Source: Mucor racemosus
Taxonomy: Eukaryota; Mucoromycota; Mucoromycetes; Mucorales; Mucoraceae
Length of the DNA stretch: 64,000 bases
Assembly (NCBI GenBank): GCA_027405735.1
Contig: JAPEHQ010000001.1
Span: 7,037,352 to 7,101,351, forward strand
Direction: 5' to 3'
Both the position numbers and the translations under genes were made by a program. The notes under the pieces were generated by a model. That model had not been told where the DNA came from. It saw only the letters and a list, made by a program, of their open reading frames with translations, and ran no database searches. This document shows positions 61,703 through 64,000 of the stretch, piece by piece (the first letter of the stretch is position 1; each line of letters starts with the position of its first letter).

Positions 61703-63011
61703 TTAGAATATAGTTTGATGGTTTCGTTTAAATTTCTTTGAGGTAAAAATACTTGAACAAAAAGCCAACAAGGACAAGATAGTTATATATGACATACTTT
61801 GAGTTCTTTGAAAAGAGCCATTCATCAAATAAATTGTCGTTGGTAGGACAATCAACACTGAAGTTATGGAAAATAGGATTATTACTGTTGCGAAAGTACC
61901 ACCAGCAAACAATTATATATTTATCCTTGAGATACCGAACGTTGCAGTTCCTAATAGTACTGTTTGTATGGAGAGCAATGCCTTCAATACTTTCATTTGG
62001 CATAAGACAACCATAGCATATTTCATATGGTGCGAAGTATTTACGTAAACTGATGGTTTTTTTTTTTTGCTGATTAGATAAAACACTATTAATATCAATC
62101 TGAATTGAATTACTTACTTCTTTTTATATTTGCATTCTCTTGAGCCACAACCTGAATGAAAGCATTGTAAACAGAGGCTGTCATTTTGAATAATAGGGCA
62201 ATGAGGCAATGCATGTTGATTATTTTCAATTGAAACACTGTCGCTTTCCAACGATTTGTTAAAAAAGCAAAGAGAACAAATGTCAAAGGCAAATTGGCTG
62301 TTATAGTCTTGCAATGCAATTAATAACGCCTTTTTTTCTATCAAATTAGCATTAATAGCAATAGTTTTTCTTGTAATTGATACAGAAATAGAATTTGAAA
62401 ATTGCAGTGATTATAAAAAGTGGGATTCCCTGTTGTTTGATGGTACAGTTAATACAGAAAGACTTGGATTTTCTCTATCGTGTTATTATTATCAGTATCT
62501 TCAAATGTGAATTTTTGTGGTTGTATCTTACTTTTGCTTATAGCATACATCACATAGCTCATTTGAGAGGTCACTGAAACAACTAATTGCTACCTGATCA
62601 ACAAGAGAATTGAGACCAAATCGTCTGCACTGTTTGTCATTCTATCGAGAATAGTTAGTAAAAGTTGATTTAATGCAATTTGATTCATATATATATACAT
62701 ACTTTGAGAACATTCAAGTATCTTTTTAGCTGGTCTTGAGCAATGGAAAATTGCAAACTATTGTCATTACTAGGACGATAGCTGCCAAGTTTATCCAAAT
62801 CTCTTTGGTTGGTAAAAGTGATGTAATAGGCCTTCTGGCCATCTCTACCAGCTCTTCCACCCATTTGAATGGCCTCTGGGCCACTATAGCTAGCACCAGC
62901 TTGAATTACAAATCGAACATTGCTCTTGTCGATTCCCATACCAAAGCTGGAAGTTGCAACAACGATAGGAGCCTTGTCATTCATAAATGCCATTTGGCTA
63001 TTTTCCTGTAA
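61703..63011 (-). CDS. Telomere-linked RecQ-type helicase, 5'-truncated
   Basis: Exons on the minus strand: 63011-62703, 62641-62532, 62369-62118, 62049-61798 and 61751-61703, all joining in frame. The first has the RecQ C-terminal helicase motifs: APIVVATSSFGMGIDKSNVR (motif V) and QMGGRAGRDGQKAYYI (motif VI, Q..GRAGRDG). The next has a Cys-rich block CRRFGLNSLVD...CFSDLSNELCDVCY typical of fungal telomere-linked helicases, followed by further Cys clusters (CSLCF, CLQCFHSGCGSRECKY, EICYGCLMPNE). Motifs I-III with the ATP-binding site are missing: at 63007-63040 the gene abuts a 34-bp repeat. Transcription runs away from the telomere. The 162-nt intron at 62370-62531 is long and may include a decayed exon. 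It is probably a non-functional remnant, though its remaining frames are open. Confidence 0.82.
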
Positions 63012-63040
63012 CCAGTATTATGTAAATGACTATCCATACC
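63007..63040 (+). repeat. 34-bp direct repeat, third copy at the helicase truncation point
   Basis: Exact copy of the repeat at 58691-58758, placed where the RecQ homology stops. Confidence 0.95.
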
Positions 63041-63075
63041 TTCGCCTCGGCGAAGGTAGGCGAAGGTGGGCGAAG
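63039..63075. repeat. Hairpin and GGCGAAGGT repeats
   Basis: CCTTCGCC and GGCGAAGG form an 8-bp stem with a 2-nt loop at 63039-63056, followed by two more AGGCGAAGG/GGGCGAAGG copies. It is GC-rich against an AT-rich background. Confidence 0.8.
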
Positions 63076-63155
63076 GTTTTGAGTTTAAAAATGACTTGTT
63101 GGAGTAAAAAAAAAACGAATTGCCGAAGGCAATGAGTAAAGTAAATAATTTTGAG

Positions 63156-63191
<36 letters not shown>

Positions 63192-63236
63192 AATAGATAG
63201 ACAAAAATAAATAGCACCATTAAAATCAGGTATATA

Positions 63237-63273
63237 TAATATCTTATATTGCCTTCGGCAATATAAGATATTA
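63237..63273. repeat. Perfect hairpin, 17-bp stem, TTC loop
   Basis: TAATATCTTATATTGCC pairs perfectly with GGCAATATAAGATATTA around a TTC loop. A shorter relative (TTGCCGAAGGCAA) is at 63119-63131. Confidence 0.9.
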
Positions 63274-63342
63274 TATGAGTATGCAAGGTTAAATAAAATA
63301 CCAAATTAGGAACATAAACAATTACCAAATTAAGACATAATA

Positions 63343-63465
63343 AACACAAACAAAACACAAATAAACATAAACAAAACACAAATAAACATAAACAAAACAC
63401 AAATAAACATAAACAAAACACAAATAAAAATAAACAAAACACAAATAAAAATAAACAAAAAAAAG
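63343..63465 (+). repeat. 21-bp minisatellite
   Basis: About five tandem units of AAACAAAACACAAATAAACA plus one base, then degenerate units. Low-complexity AC/A-rich subtelomeric DNA continues to 63780, with A34 (63156-63189) and A42 (63571-63612) runs and an AT dinucleotide run at about 63639-63660. Confidence 0.85.
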
Positions 63466-63567
63466 AATTAATAGATATAATAGTAATTAAAAAAAAAAAA
63501 AAAAATCAAAACAAGATATAATTTAAAAAATAACAATCAAAACATAACGACAAATAAACATACTAAG

Positions 63568-63614
<47 letters not shown>

Positions 63615-63779
63615 AACAACATAATAATAATAATAAAATATATATATATATATATATATAAACAGAAAACATAAATAATATAATCTATTAAAAGATAGAA
63701 CTAACCAAAATAACAAGAAGATAAAACATATATATAAAAGAAGAATATTAAACATAATAACAAAAGAAAACATAAGAAA

Positions 63780-64000
63780 AACAGCAATAAATATAGGCAA
63801 AAATAACAAAATTAGGGTTAGAAATAGGATTAAGATTAATGTTATAGATAGTAATAATGTTAATATTAGATGCAGGATTATAATTAGGATTAGGCTTACG
63901 ATAAGTGTCAAAACTAGGGTTAGGATTAATGCTAAAAAATTAGGGTTAGGCTTAGAGTTAGGGTTAGGGTTAGGGTTAGGGTTAGGGTTAGGGTTAGGGT
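63780..64000 (+). repeat. Telomere: degenerate variants then perfect TTAGGG repeats
   Basis: From 63810 scattered TTAGGG and variants (TTAGGA, TTAGGC, TTAGAG) become denser, and from about 63956 perfect TTAGGG units run to the last base. The G-rich strand points 5' to 3' towards the window end, as expected at the right end of a chromosome. Confidence 0.97.

Noticed and set aside
62040..62120. Apparent frameshift in the helicase at a T12 run (62057-62068)
   Set aside because: Using the acceptor after CCATCAG (exon from 62049) puts the run inside an intron and restores the frame.

Overview
The window is the right-hand end of a fungal chromosome, most likely a member of the Mucoromycota (Mucorales-like). 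The evidence is AT-rich DNA with many genes split by short GT-AG introns (mostly 46-66 nt), clear fungal orthologues (Mbp1/Res-type APSES factor, Snf5, GlnRS, a Pyp1-like phosphatase), a Crypton recombinase with a GCR1_C domain, and a run of TTAGGG repeats that ends at base 64000. The species cannot be fixed from the sequence alone. Splice sites were assigned by hand by requiring GT-AG ends and an open frame across each junction. Functions come from motif and family recognition; no database search was run.

Layout. 1-1302: 3' part of a Crypton tyrosine-recombinase gene. 1300-5300: repeat (R1) and decayed DNA. 5417-8830: a membrane-anchored Kelch protein and a Ser-rich unknown protein. 8830-15000: repeats (R2 copy A with an inserted pogo-like MITE, then R1). 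15107-21149: a conserved block with a HAD phosphatase, PRPP synthetase and glutaminyl-tRNA synthetase. 23772-30537: a zinc-ribbon protein, a cytochrome P450 and a Snf5-GATA chromatin protein. 31100-39700: repeats (two more MITE copies, R2 copy B, R3/R4, LTR-like sequence, a long AAT microsatellite). 39763-46382: a dense housekeeping cluster with an Mbp1-like APSES factor, Rab5, a nucleotide-sugar transporter and the splicing factor MFAP1. 46600-64000: subtelomere.

The subtelomere is the most unusual part. It holds an inverted R1 copy, a LINE remnant, a 310-bp triplication, a six-exon gene with a PD-(D/E)XK-like core, a broken gene with TnpB/Fanzor-type zinc ribbon and RuvC-like motifs, a second broken PD-(D/E)XK-like gene, a 23-bp minisatellite, a ~1.1 kb inverted repeat, a ~210-bp satellite, an unknown five-exon gene, the C-terminal half of a telomere-linked RecQ helicase, hairpins, and the telomere.

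The housekeeping genes do not form one pathway. The HAD phosphatase and PRPP synthetase lie head to tail, the Mbp1-like factor and Rab5 share a ~195-bp divergent promoter, and the transporter and MFAP1 converge with 45 bp between stop codons. The accessory part is a collection of mobile elements and nuclease- or helicase-like genes, several of them decayed.
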